This document shows positions 47,231 through 58,471 of a DNA stretch of 64,000 nucleotides, in pieces. Origin of the DNA: Juglans regia (taxonomy: Eukaryota > Streptophyta > Magnoliopsida > Fagales > Juglandaceae); assembly GCF_001411555.2 (NCBI RefSeq), contig NC_049902.1, positions 18,175,420 to 18,239,419 on the forward strand. The letters run 5' to 3'. How positions within the stretch are numbered: position 1 is the stretch's first letter; each line of letters starts with the position of its first letter. Made by a program: the position numbers and the translations under genes. The notes beneath the pieces are model-generated. The model saw only the letters and a program-made list of their open reading frames with translations, searched no databases and was not told the DNA's origin.

Positions 47231-47249
47231 TCTAAAATATTTCTGGTTT
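47231..47249. repeat. 19 bp target-site duplication (left) of LINE 47250-52833
   Basis: TCTAAAATATTTCTGGTTT here is repeated exactly at 52834-52852. Copy B carries one uninterrupted instance near 61835-61853, followed by the same GAGATTGAGTTACGAGGC that follows the right duplicate. This confirms the empty site. Confidence 0.95.
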
Positions 47250-47441
47250 TTTTTTTAAACAAGAAAACCTCTTCCTGTATTACCTCATAATTGGATCATT
47301 ACAAATCCTATCCTGTAAAACAAAGGGGTAGATGCTCGTAGGCCCCCCTTCCACCCACACAGTTTCATCTATTACATTCAACCCCATTTTTGCAAACGAA
47401 TGAGCTACTCTATTGCACTTTCTGTTTGTATATTGAATTGA

Positions 47442-50400
47442 TCAATTTGGTCTATTTTGTAAAATCAGCTTAATATCATCAACTACTTGTCCATGCCACT
47501 CCCAGCAGCATTCCTTCCTATTTACAGCTTGAATGATACCCAATGCATCACCTTTGAAGATGACTTTGTTCCACTGCAGCTCAGCACACAACTTTAAAGC
47601 TCTCCATAGGGCTTGTAACTCTGCAACAACTGGATTACAGAGACCAGGATCAGAACCACATAGAGACAACATAACCTCCCCCACTTCATCCCTCACAATA
47701 ATCCCTACCCCCTTCATTTTCTTCTCAACATCTAAACTAGCATCCCAATTCACCTTCACAAAACCACTCCTAGGTCCCTTCCACCTCACTTCTTCTTCCT
47801 GCCTTTCCCCTCCCTTGATAGCTCCATCCCCCTCTGAATTAGCTTCTATAAATCCCTTTAGAGTTCCTTGGGCTTGTAGAAATAGCTCAGATGGCCCCTT
47901 AAAAATATTTTCAAAGATAAACGCATTTCTCCGCCACCACATATTCCTCATCACAGTTGCCACTAAGTTTAAATCTTGTCTTGGTAATTTTTCTGTCAGC
48001 TTCAGCCATAGATCCATAAAATCCTCCTCCACTCCATGCCATTTCTGAACTGGGCTCTCTTTGTCTGCCCACACATCAGCTGCTGCATTACAGCTCCACA
48101 AAACATGGCAAATTGACTCATTTTCCCTTCCACAGACAGGACATAAAGGGTTTTCAATTACTTTTCGTCTATGCAGGCTCAGTTTAGTAGGTAGGCTGTT
48201 CACATTAGCTTTCCATATGAACATTTTCACTACTTCAGGAGTATTGAGCTTCCAAATTCTGTTCCAAACCCCTTTTTCCACTTTTGATTCTGAGGAGCAC
48301 CCTTTCCCCTCTACCTCTTCTGGTTCTCTCCAGGTGGTACCCACTCTTTACACTATATGACCCATCCTTTGTAAAAGCCCATATTCTTTTGTCTGGTGCA
48401 TTAGCTTGACTGACAGGTATACCACAAATGATATCAGCTTCCTTTTGTTAAAAAGTTTCATATACAAGTCTGAAGTTCCACCTTCCATTCAGTAAGAGCT
48501 CCTTTACTTTTGCCTCTTGACCCAAAATATTTCGAGGAGATTGAGTAGAGAACAAAATAGGTCTAGGTAACCACTTATCCTCCCAAATATTTACCTGCTC
48601 ACCATTTCCCACCCTCCAAACCAACCCCTCCTTTAGTAACCCCAAGGAACCCCACATACTCCTCCAAATCTTTGAAGGCCCATATCCTAGTTTAGCATTC
48701 AACAGGTCAGTATGCTTGAAATACTTGTCCTTTAGCACTCTAGCAGCAACTGAGTATGGCATGTTCAACACTCTCCAGCATTGTTTTGCAAGTAGGGCAG
48801 TATTAAAACTTTGTAGTTCTCTAAACCCCATCCCTCCCTTTGATTTTGCAGTCCCCATCTTAGCCCAACTCTTCCATTGAATCCTTCTCTCATTTTGCTG
48901 AGAGCCTCACCAGAACCTGGCCATTAGAGCAGCTATTTATTTACATAATTTCATAGGTAGTTTAAACACATTCATGTGATAAGTTGGGACTGATTGCACC
49001 ACTGCCTTTAACAAAATTTCTTTTCCAGAAGGTGAGAGGAAGTGATTTTTCCAGTTGCTGATCTTGTTCCAAACTCTGTCCTTTACACCACTAAAAGTAT
49101 TGTATTGGGATTTCCCCACCATCACAGGTAAACCCAAATATTTCTTGTAGCTGTTTTGGATCCCTACCCCCACATCCATCCTAATCAATCTCCTTATTTC
49201 ATCCTTAGTGTTTGAACTGAAGAATAATGAAGTTTTCTGCCTATTTAAACATTGCCCATAAGCTCTCTCATAGATGTCCAGCAACTCTTTCATCTTCATC
49301 CATTCCTGCCAAGAGGCTTGCCCAAACACCAAACAATCATCTGCAAAGAGCAGATGTGTTACCCTTATCCCACCTCTAGCAACTACGACACCCCTTAATT
49401 CTCCCTTACTTTCAGCATGGTTTATAAGGGTACTCAACCCCTCTGCACACAAAATAAATAGGTAGAGAGATAGAGGATCTCCCTGCCTTAAGCCTCGAGT
49501 TGGAACAAAAGTGTTACCAGGTTTTCCATTCACCAAAATAGCATAAGAAACTGATTGCACACATTGCATTATAAGGGCCACCCATTTCCCACCAAAACCC
49601 ATCTTCACCATAACAGCTTTTAAGAAATTCCACTCAACTCTATCATATGCTTTTGAGATATCGAGTTTCAATGTCATACTCCCCTTCTTTCCCTTCTTCT
49701 TAAGCTTCATGGTGTGTAGAATCTCATAAGCTGCAATTATTTTGTCTGTGATTAGCCTCCCAGGTATAAAGGCACTTTGACTTAAAGAAATGACTTGATT
49801 CAGCACTCCCTTGAGTCTGTTGGCAAGTGTCTTTGCAATGATTTTATATAAAACATTGCAAAGACTAATAGGTCTAAAGTCCCCAACATTAATAGGCTCC
49901 TTAATCTTTGGGATCAAAACCACATGAGTGTGATTCATAGATAGCTAATTCCCATCCCCATTCAGAAAACTAAGTACAGCCTCTATCACTTCCTCTCCTA
50001 CAACCTTCCAATAATTTTGATAAAAAGCTGCCCCAAATCCATCTGGACCTGGGGATTTCAAAGGACCAATCTGCTTCATAGCTACTTCCACTTATTCTCT
50101 AGTAAACGCTCTTTGCAGACCTTCATTCATTTCAGCTGTAATACACTGTTTCATTGCACCCAAACAGGTTTCAATGGCCTCACTCGATGGGGAAGTTGAC
50201 TGGTATACCCGTTGGTAATGATTGTAGAAGGCCCCTTCAATTTCCTCTTGTTCTTCCCATAGCCTACCATCAGAATCTACCACATGTTTAATCAAATTTC
50301 GTTTCCTTCTTTGTGAGGCACACGCATGAAAAAACTTGGTGTTTTTATCACCAAGTTTATACCAATTTTTTTTTGCCCTTTGTCTCCATTTCAGGTCCTC

Positions 50401-51420
50401 TTCAGCTAATAAGATCCCCATCTATTTTTGGAGCCCCTTAATCCCCTCAACATTGTCTTGCCCTTCATTGTCCTGTAATAGCTTTATTTCCTCAAACAAT
50501 TTCCCTAACTCTTTTCCTCTATTTTTTTCCTTATCTTTAGCCCACTCCTTTAATCTCCCACAACAATTTTTTAAGAGGCCCTGCACCTTACTCAATGGAT
50601 CATAGCTGGGACCCTGTGACCACCAACCCCCCCTCACCACCTCCTCACATTCCTCATCTCTTATCCATGAAGCTTCAAAAAAGAACCTTCTTTCCCTCCT
50701 CCCAGCCACCAATGGTGTTTCCCTGGCCTCTAGTACAATAGGTCTGTGATCAGAGCAAACAACACTCAAGCTTTTAACCTTCACCCTTTTAAACATGTCC
50801 CTCCATCTATGATTGGCAACAAATCTATCCAATCTCTCCTTGGTAAAAGTATGGTCCCCATGCTTATTACTCCATGTAAAAGGGCATCCTACATACCCTA
50901 AGTCAGAAATGTTTTTTTCATCTAACACCTCTCTGAACATACCCATTCCTTTCTCATCTTTCAGTTTTCCCCCATTTTTCTCTTCTTGCCTTAATATCTC
51001 GTTAAAATCCTCTTCAATGCACCATGCCTCCTCTATTTTAGGACCCAATGAATCTAATAACTCCCATGACAGCTTCCTTTTCGATGCATCAGGATGCCCA
51101 TAGAACCCCGTAAAGTTCCAATTATTTTTGCTTCCCTCTCCTCTAATAATACTGCTTATATGCTATTGAGAGTAATGTAAAATTTCCAGATCAATACCTC
51201 TACCCCAAAACAATGCTAAACCTCATTTTTTTCCAATAGGCTCCACTACTAGACAACCCTCCATCTCCAATCTTCTTTTCAAACACTCCACCCTTCCTAC
51301 CTTAATCATAATCTCCTTTAGAAACACTACACTGGGCTTATTAACCTTTACAAGACTGCAAAGGTCTTGAACTGTTCGAGGGTTGCCCAACCCTCGGCAA
51401 TTCTAGCTTAGGCAATTCAT
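47442..51420 (-). pseudogene. LINE ORF2: endonuclease / reverse transcriptase / zf-RVT / RNase H
   Basis: It starts at ATG 51420-51418 as MNCLS, then a stop where the usual Trp of SWNCRGL belongs, then NCRGLGNPRTVQDL. The endonuclease continues with GFYGHPDASKRKLSWELLDS, EEDFNEILRQEEKNGG, WSNKHGDHTFTKERLDRFVA and VVCSDHRPIVLE (about 50750-51120). Linker region: EDLKWRQRAKKNWYKLGDKN, then TKFFHACASQRRK. The RT is open at 48937-49938 with GDFRPISLCNVLYKIIAKTL, LKLDISKAYDRVEWNFLKAV, GLRQGDPLSLYLFILCAEGL and the intact catalytic box LLFADDCLVF. zf-RVT: VWNRIWKLNTPEVVKMFIWK and CPVCGRENESICHVLWSC (48100-48300). RNase H: KVNWDASLDVEKKMKGVGII to the stop at 47442. A handful of stops and frameshifts break the frame. 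Confidence 0.93.
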
Positions 51421-52675
51421 AATGATTGGCGGGGTTGACTGGCAACCTCCGCCATAACTTCAATATCAACTAATTCCAATCTTCCCACACCCTTTATTTT
51501 TTTCCTCCCCTCAGTATGCTCACACTCCATCCTTTCTTCATGCATTCTTTTGGACAAAACTGATTGACCTCTCCCTCCCCTTATTCCCTCCCCTCTTGCT
51601 CTCCTTTTCCAAACCCTTCCCCTCCTCTCCCCCTCACCACCATCCCCTCATCATTTCCTTTTGTTTCTTTCACCATCAGTATCTCCCCCTTGGTTCCCTC
51701 ATGGTTATTCAAGTTATCACTAACTATTGGGGTATACATAGCAGCCACTTGGTTACACAACTCTCCCTCCTTTGTACCTTCCTCAAGTCCCATGTTATGA
51801 CTCCCCTCTCTATCCTTTCCTGACCCCCTTTCCTCCTCACTCTAAATTTTTTCAATCCCAGCTCTTTGGGTTCCCCCACTCTCCTCATTGTTTTCAGGTA
51901 TGACACTCTCCTCTTCCTCCACCTCCACCTCTCTTCTTACCTCCTCTATTCGTCCCCTTCCCATCATTTTTGCTCTTAACCAAGGTCCAAATTGGCCTGG
52001 CCCCCATTTTTCATCTAAGCACCCCTCTATCCCGTGCACTATACAACCACATTTCAGACATATCCTAGGTAATTTCTCATATTGGAAAGGGATCCACATT
52101 TTCTTCCCTAGTAGATCAATAGTTCTCCCTTTTCCTAACCTCTTCCTAATATCCAACACTACCTTCACCCTCAGACACGTCCCCCATGCTACCTCACCCT
52201 CATGAACTTCCACCTCTGTTACTCTCCCCATGGACGCCCCTAGCTTCTCCCCCATTCTACGGTTCATACAGTCCAAAGGGAGATTGAACATTTGAATCCA
52301 AAACCCCTGTTTAAAGACATCCATCGAGTGGATTTGAGATTTCCCCTCGTACGGGATTAAGGCAAACAGATGGTTGTCAAACAACCATGGACAACCCTTC
52401 AACACTTTCGCTCTATCTCTACGATTCTCAAAAGTGATCACAAAATAATTATTGCCTAACTCTCGAAAAAACAGAGTTATACATACCTTCCATATCTTCT
52501 CCATGGTGCTCCTAATGACCTCCTTTCCTATTTTGCATTCTACAAAAATCTTCCCCAGCAGGCTCCTTTCTCCCAAATCCTTCACTTCCTCATTATCATT
52601 AGGGGGAATCTCAATAGGCTCGCATTCCTCTTCAGCTAGTTTCAACCTCTCCCAAATGTCCTCCAGTCCTTCCAT
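51417..52675 (-). pseudogene. LINE ORF1: DUF4283-like RNA-binding protein with CCHC knuckle
   Basis: Starts MEGLEDIWERLKLAEEECEP at 52675. A DUF4283-like domain follows, with LGKIFVECKIGKEVIRSTME, WKVCITLFFRELGNNYFVIT and FENRRDRAKVLKGCPWLFDN (about residues 35-95), then FWIQMFNLPLDCMNRRMGEK. WIPFQYEKLPRICLKCGCIV then HGIEGC gives the C-x2-C-x4-H-x4-C knuckle (about residues 205-222). The frame is open for 277 codons to a stop at 51842, then continues in the same frame to about 51581 through a hydrophilic tail. Further stops occur before the natural TGA at 51419-51417, which overlaps the ORF2 ATG. The protein would coat LINE RNA. Confidence 0.85.
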
Positions 52676-52833
52676 ACTCGACCCTCTGTATACCTCAGTA
52701 AACAGATACTATCACAGTCTCCCCACCAGAGCGAAGAGGACCTGACCCAACACCACCTAGACCATTCGCCCTCTAATCGCTTCTAGGAGACAATGAGAGA
52801 GAAAACGGTTAGAGGAGAATATTATTAAGTAGA

Positions 52834-52852
52834 TCTAAAATATTTCTGGTTT
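52834..52852. repeat. 19 bp target-site duplication (right) of LINE 47250-52833
   Basis: TCTAAAATATTTCTGGTTT, identical to 47231-47249. Confidence 0.95.
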
Positions 52853-53600
52853 GAGATTGAGTTACGAGGCAATTGAGATATTGTAAAATATTTCTAAAAA
52901 TTTGACCGGTGGGTAAGAATTATAATCATCAGTTATAGACGAATGTAAAACAAGGAAAGAAATGCAGAGAGAGGCAGATGAATTCACCTTGAAACTATAG
53001 GAGTGTGGTGTATACGATTATCAGCACGGAAACAGAAAGAGCGTGAGGCAGAGAGATGCTCTGAGCTACATTACAGAGTCCAACACAAAAGAGTTATGTT
53101 GGAGCCAGGAGAAATAAGGAGCAATTTGTTATCGTTTCAATTCATATGCCGGGAATGTTGGTTAGATCTTGAATTTGGTGCTTATAACATTAGCATTGAT
53201 AACATTAGCATTGGATTATATAAATGTAAATATAGAATTTATATAATATGACATGATTTTATATTTAGCTATTCCACTCAAAATTAATTTCTACGTTGGA
53301 TTATCTATCTATTAGTTAAAATAATAATAAAATATTATTAATTTAATATTTTTATTATTTTTGTACCTAATTTATTTTTATCATATTTTGCAATTCTACA
53401 GATCATATCTTAATTAATAATTAAATTATTTCATCCACTTGTACCAATTCAAGCAAAATATACTAGCTTCATTTAATTCTAGGCCACTGACCTATATCAA
53501 CTCCACACTTGTAATAATACCTAATGAGCTCTCAAATCTCACAAATGGAGTTCTCTCTCTTTTCTCTTTGTTTTGGCCTTAGCTCTCACTCCTCTCTTCT
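52853..53600. other. Duplicated non-coding segment, copy A
   Basis: Aligned with about 61854-62590 in copy B. A short open frame (53003-53251, beginning MWCIRLSARKQKEREAERCS) is kept for about 50 codons in both copies, but the surrounding DNA is equally conserved and the frames then diverge. I see no reason to call it a gene. Confidence 0.4.
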
Positions 53601-54211
53601 TTTCAAATGTTTGAAGTTCGCTCGAGCAGGGTTGAGCCACAATCAAGTCAAATTTCTAGAATGACGTTTTTCAACAGGAAATCAACTTACCATTCCAACA
53701 AATCTTCACCTTGGCTTTCGTCCAACTTCAACAGAATGAATTCCTCCAACAAATTTTTAGGGGACTCATTCGAAATGACCTTCAAAATACCAAAGTATTC
53801 ATTTCACAACCTCACGATGAATTTTATCTGTATTAGCCATACTGCTAACAAAACTCATTGCTTATGAAATGTCATGATGAATACAAAACCATTTCAAATA
53901 TAATATTGCCTAAAGCATTGGAATATGGAACATGGGACATCAAATGCTCCTCCTTGTCATTATGCAGATAAAGAGATACCAAAGGTTGAAAGTGTGTGGT
54001 GAGTGGTGTACTCATTGGTTTGGGATTTGTCATTCCAAATCTCTCAAGCACCTTCTCAAAGTACTTATGGGATAAGTACAACTTTCTAACTTTTCTATCT
54101 TTGTGGATATACATTCCCAAAATTCTTCTTAAAAAAACTCAAATCTTTCATCTTGAACTCATGACTGAACTAATTCTTCAACTTGCTAATGTGTGAAATG
54201 CTTTTGGCAGC
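53600..54211 (-). pseudogene. Copia RT/RNase H fragment, copy A
   Basis: The minus strand reads GMYIHKDRKVRKLYLSHKYF, EKVLERFGMTNPKPMSTPLT and HVPYSNALGNIIFEM (53872-54120), the end of a Tnt1/Tork-like Copia reverse transcriptase. MANTDKIHREAVKWLLWYFE-like RNase H residues follow. The catalytic YVDD part is missing here because homology with copy B breaks at about 54211. Below 53760 it runs into LTR-like sequence with a GCTCGAGC word. It has no intact ends. Confidence 0.75.
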
Positions 54212-54294
54212 CTTTTAAGATAGCTATTCTTCATAAGTTAGAATCTACAAATCCGTATTAGAGACAAAGTTGTAACCTTTTAAGATAGCTATTC
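54211..54294. repeat. 19 bp direct repeat at the duplication breakpoint
   Basis: CCTTTTAAGATAGCTATTC occurs at 54211-54229 and exactly again at 54276-54294, with 46 bp between. The first copy begins where alignment with copy B ends. Confidence 0.85.
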
Positions 54295-56600
54295 CACCCA
54301 TCCAAAATCGTATCAATTAGATATGTGAGTAGAAAGTTATGATTGAAACACTCAAGTATGTCTAGGCTGTCTCCTAGCGCATTTCGAACATGGACTTCTT
54401 GTGGATTGCTTCCGTGATTTCTTTCTTTTTTTTTTCTTTTTTTTTTTTATCAAAATTACTCTCAAACCCTTTGCTATTTTTTGCCCATGATGTCGTTTAG
54501 ATTAGTCTTTTAAGTTGGTTGTTTAGACTGATCACTCAATCTAACTACCTGGAGCCTTATCGCCAAGTGTTCTCGCCTAAATCACCTCGGCTCTCTTTAG
54601 ATCTCGTCGCCTTTTGTCGCTCGGGATCCATAGTCTCTTATTTTTTACCAAAGTTATCTCATTTCACACTAGATCTTCTCATTTCTTCAAATCCAAAAAA
54701 ATAAAGAAAAATATATAAAAGTAAATAAAATCAATAAAATTGAAGGCAAACTAACACTTTCCATAAATAAAAGAGTAAGAAAAATCACACTTATCAAATA
54801 CCTCCAAACTTAAACTTTGCTCTCATTCGAGTAAAGAAAAAGAGAAAAACAATTAAAACAAGCATTGGTTTGATTTATAAAATTTATTGCCTCAAAGATT
54901 TCCTAAAGTCTATAATTCAAAGGAATCATTCAAGATCAATCAAGTCCAAAAGTTAATTTAAAACTCAATTCCACTGCATCATCCATCCTCACATTCATAA
55001 ATGCCTATCATTCTCACTTCATCATTAGCTCATCGGATAGTTTTATGCAAACAAGTAAATAAATAATAGATCTCTAAAAACTCCATAGGCTTACTTTTCA
55101 AATCACTCTCCATTAATGTTGAACATAAACTATCACCAGGGATCAATAGGTATTTATTAAGCTTGTAATGTAAAGCTAGAATGAGGGCTACAAAGAAAAT
55201 GTAGGATTCAAACAAAGTAAGAGAACTTAAATTTGAACACCAGCAGAACAAATAGAGCATTCTCACTTTTAACACAAATATCTCTTCTCAATCATTGTGA
55301 ATCTCTCAACATATCTATCTTTATTGTACTTTCAAGTATTTCTCTCTTTATCCCTTTATTCGGCAGGTTTGAATTTTTTTTTTTTTGAAATAAATCATAC
55401 CTTTTCGCCTGCCTTTGTGGATGACTCTCGTCGGCCTTTTCTTGTCGGCCACATAGTAGACGAGTTGACTTTTCACATTCCCAAACTTATGATTTTGATA
55501 ATATGACTATAATTAACTTTACTTGCAGAACTTCTATCTCTCTTGCCTTTCATGCATTTGTGAGTCTGTGACTTTGTATAAACTTAATTCTCTTGAAATA
55601 TAAAGAAATCAGTGTTTAAGCTCAAATAGGGTACGGAGTATGAGGTTTACAAGAAAGAAAAAATATAAGGCCAAAATATAATTCAATAAAACTCAAAGGG
55701 GTCACCAGGGATAAAGATAATAAATAGGTAAACTTGAAAGGTTCAATCGGTCTAAATAATGCCTTAATCATTTCCTAGTAATATTCTGTCTAGAATTTCG
55801 CCTCGAGTGTAATCAAACAAGTTCTAGAGTAAGTTGAGACCATACAAATTCAAAAAATTAACATAAAATCTCTATAGGTATGCAAAACGATTAATGATCA
55901 TTATAAGAATTCATTGAACATAGAAAATGTTAAATTAAGCAAGATCAAGTAAAGAATTAACAACTAGACTTAAACAATGGGAATTCTTCCCAAAAATTAT
56001 AATCTATTTCAATCATTTTTTTTTATTCATCAAACCTTATTGTTTTTTTTTTTGAAATAGATAAAATAATTTGCTTGTCTCCAAACTTAAAATATCATAT
56101 TGTCCTCAATGGGAAAGAGGAAGAAAAATTAAATAAGAGAATGAGAGAACGTAAAAGATGCTCTTCTGATTTTTTTTTTCCTTTTCTTCCAATTGAATAT
56201 TTTCCTTTAAGGTGCACTCGTGTACTCCTTGGAGATCTACCCGGCCTCTTCGTTCCTGCAAGATGAAAGTAAAAAAATAAGATTAAGCAAAAATAAAACT
56301 TAAAAAAAAAACTTGGGTTGCCTCCCGAAAGCGCTTTATTTAAAGTCTATAGCTAGACATTATCCTCTCATCAGCTATCACTGGCGAGATTGATAGAGCA
56401 CTTTTCTGAGTTAAAGTCTCCATCCACATAGGGTTTTAATCTCTATCCATCTACTTTAAATATCCTTTTTGTCTTGTAATGGACTTCATCCACCTCATAG
56501 GGAAAGACACAGGTCACCACAAATGGTCCCGACCACCGAGAGCGCAGCTTTCCCGAGAAGAGTCGAAATCTTGAGTTAAATAATAAAACTTTCTGCCTGA
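54295..56600 (-). mobile_element. Athila/Tat-like gypsy 3' untranslated region, decayed
   Basis: No credible ORF. The minus strand continues from the integrase at 56608. The plus strand contains GGGTTGCCTCCCGAAAGCGC at about 56316 and CCTCCAAACTTAAACTTTGC near 54801, phrases I associate with the region after pol in plant Tat/Athila gypsy elements. LTR ends are not identified. The assignment rests on the adjacent integrase and on recalled sequence style. Confidence 0.45.
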
Positions 56601-56607
56601 CTTCGAA

Positions 56608-57490
56608 TTAACTTATCAGAAGATGCTTATCATGCCATCTTTTAGTTTTATCTTTGTAGATCCGAGCATTCTCATAAGCATCATTGCAGAACTCATCCAT
56701 CTCGTTGATTCGCAATATTTTCTTTTCACCAACTGCTTGTAAATCAAAGTTCAGTGTCTTTATATGCCAATAGGCTTTATGTTGTAGCTCCACAGGTAGA
56801 TTACATGCTTTTCCATAAACGAGCCGATAAGGCGACGTCCCGATTGGTGTTTTGAATACTGTTCGATAGGCCCATAGCGCATCATCTAACCTTCTCACAC
56901 AATCTATTTGAGAGATACTCACGGTCTTCTCTAGTATGCACTTCAACTCCCTATTAAACACTTCAAATTGGTCGCTCGTTTGAGGATGGTATGGTGTCGC
57001 CACGTGATAGGTAACTCCATACTTAGTCTGTAGCGCTTCAAATTTGCAATTGCAAAAATGTCTCCTGCCATCACTAATTATGGCCCTCGGAGTGCCTAAT
57101 TGGGAAAAGATGTTGTTCCGCAGGAAACTCACTATGACCCTCGCATCATTGGTCGGCTAGGTGACTGCTTCCACACATTTGGAGACATAATCTACAATCA
57201 CCAAAATAAATTTAATAGAATATGAGGATGGAAAAGGGCCCATGAACTCTATACCCCAAACATCATATAATTCAATCACTAAAATATTGTTTAAAGACAT
57301 CTCATGTTTCCTAGAAATGTTGAAAACCATTTGACAATGATCACATAAATTAACAAAATTAAAAGTGTCTTTAAAAATAGTTGGCCAATAAAAGCCGCAT
57401 TATAAAACTTTCATTGCCTTTTTTGCTCCACCAAAGTGGCCGCCCACTCCCACTGAGTGGTAGTGTCTGAATATGCTCTTCATCTCTTCC
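56608..57490 (-). pseudogene. Athila/Tat-like gypsy integrase, truncated
   Basis: The minus strand from about 57480 shows HSVGVGGHFGGAKKAMKVL (zinc-binding start), then [24 protein letters not shown] core with one or more stops. An open 174-codon stretch (56608-57132) follows with [60 protein letters not shown] and [20 protein letters not shown]. The last is characteristic of Athila/Tat integrases. Upstream pol is missing: the frame is cut at about 57490-57505, where duplication copy B begins. Confidence 0.8.
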
Positions 57491-57683
57491 TCGAGCACAC
57501 ATTTTTTTTGTTTGTTTGTTTTTGCAACTCTAATAAAAGTATAAGGAAATCCTAGAAAACAATGAGAAATTCAGCAGCCCTAGGATGAGGGAAATTTTTA
57601 CACTTATTATTTTTTTTTATAAGTAATGCAAGAATTAAAAGATAGAATCAGACCTGATTGGAAATCGAGTTCTGAATACCAAA

Positions 57684-58466
57684 TGATATGAACCTGTGGG
57701 AATGGAATCCCTTGAACCCACAATCAATTTAAAAACTCAACCAATAGAGTCAAAAATCAAGTCAAGGGATGAAGAATCTAGACCCGTTGAGAACTCATTT
57801 CAAGAACCTACATTATATTAAAATTTAGACTCGTTAAATAACCTGTCTCAAGAATCTAAATTATAAGGAGGAACGCTACAAAAGTTGTGATTTACTTTTG
57901 ATAAGTTCAAAAGTTCAATCAAGAACAAGATGAGTAAACTCAACTCACAATAAAAATTCAATATTGTCTAAAGAGAACTTGCGTTGGACAGCTACAAGGT
58001 ATTTAAATATCTAAACCCCAATTAACCTTAGGCCAAAACAATGTCTCTTTTACCCAAAATGTCACTGGATGAATAGTGTCACAGCTATAGTAACTCTTGA
58101 AACCCTAGTTTAACAAAATAAAACATATGTGAGCTAAGTATCCTCATGCCTGATTATTCTAGACTAATTCCTATAACTAATAAAATAAATCCTTTAAGTG
58201 ATTTAAACAAATTGAAAACCTTCAATAAGAATAGGCCCAAACAATAACTCTAAGTCATGTCTTCCACAGTTTGTATTAAGTGGGTCAAAACTGGTTCTTC
58301 TTCTTTCAAGCCCATCTTAAGTGTTGGGCTCTTGCTAGCTTCATCCCAAGTGGATTGCACCAATCCTTGCATTGCTTCCTTGATTTTCTTGACTCTTGAT
58401 CTTGTAATTGACTCATCTGGAACTTATAAATGATCTTAAAGACTAGATCCACCTTGATTCCCATCA
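57684..58466 (-). repeat. Gypsy LTR, duplicated copy
   Basis: 783 bp with TGATATGAACC and CCCATCA ends, the primer site outside one end (57669-57681) and GTATC outside the other (58467-58471). It is not a separate insertion: flanks on the GTATC side match copy A for kilobases, and the leader on the other side is cut within the duplication. Confidence 0.88.
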
Positions 58467-58471
58467 GTATC

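Larger units (their letters stand above)
47250..52833 (-). mobile_element. Near full-length plant LINE (L1-type), relatively young
   Basis: A 5584 bp minus-strand non-LTR retrotransposon with a perfect 19 bp target duplication and a short poly(A) tail (T run on the plus strand at 47250). It has a 5' leader (52676-52833), ORF1 with DUF4283-like and CCHC regions, an ATGA overlap, and ORF2 with endonuclease, RT, zf-RVT and RNase H. Only scattered stops interrupt it, and the RT region is open for 333 codons. It inserted after the segmental duplication because copy B retains the empty site. Confidence 0.95.
42890..54211. repeat. Segmental duplication copy A (interrupted by a LINE)
   Basis: Outside the LINE at 47250-52833, this segment aligns in the same orientation with 57500-63232: gypsy leader, 5' LTR, GTATC flank, (GA)n tract, foldback repeats, the 53003-53150 block and the Copia RT/RNase H remnant. 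Removing the LINE and one target copy leaves about 5.7 kb, the length of copy B. Homology stops at about 54211, within GCTTTTGGCAGC. Confidence 0.9.

Noticed and set aside
47533..48048. 171-codon plus-strand open frame and others opposite the LINE
   Set aside because: Shadow frames opposite the well-supported minus-strand LINE ORF2.
53003..53251. Short open frame conserved in both duplicated copies (also 62004-62228)
   Set aside because: Conservation is no higher than in the surrounding duplicated DNA, the C-termini differ, and there is no motif.
57684..58466. Independent solo-LTR insertion of the gypsy family
   Set aside because: The GTATC-side flank matches copy A for kilobases and the leader is attached on the other side, so it is part of the duplication.
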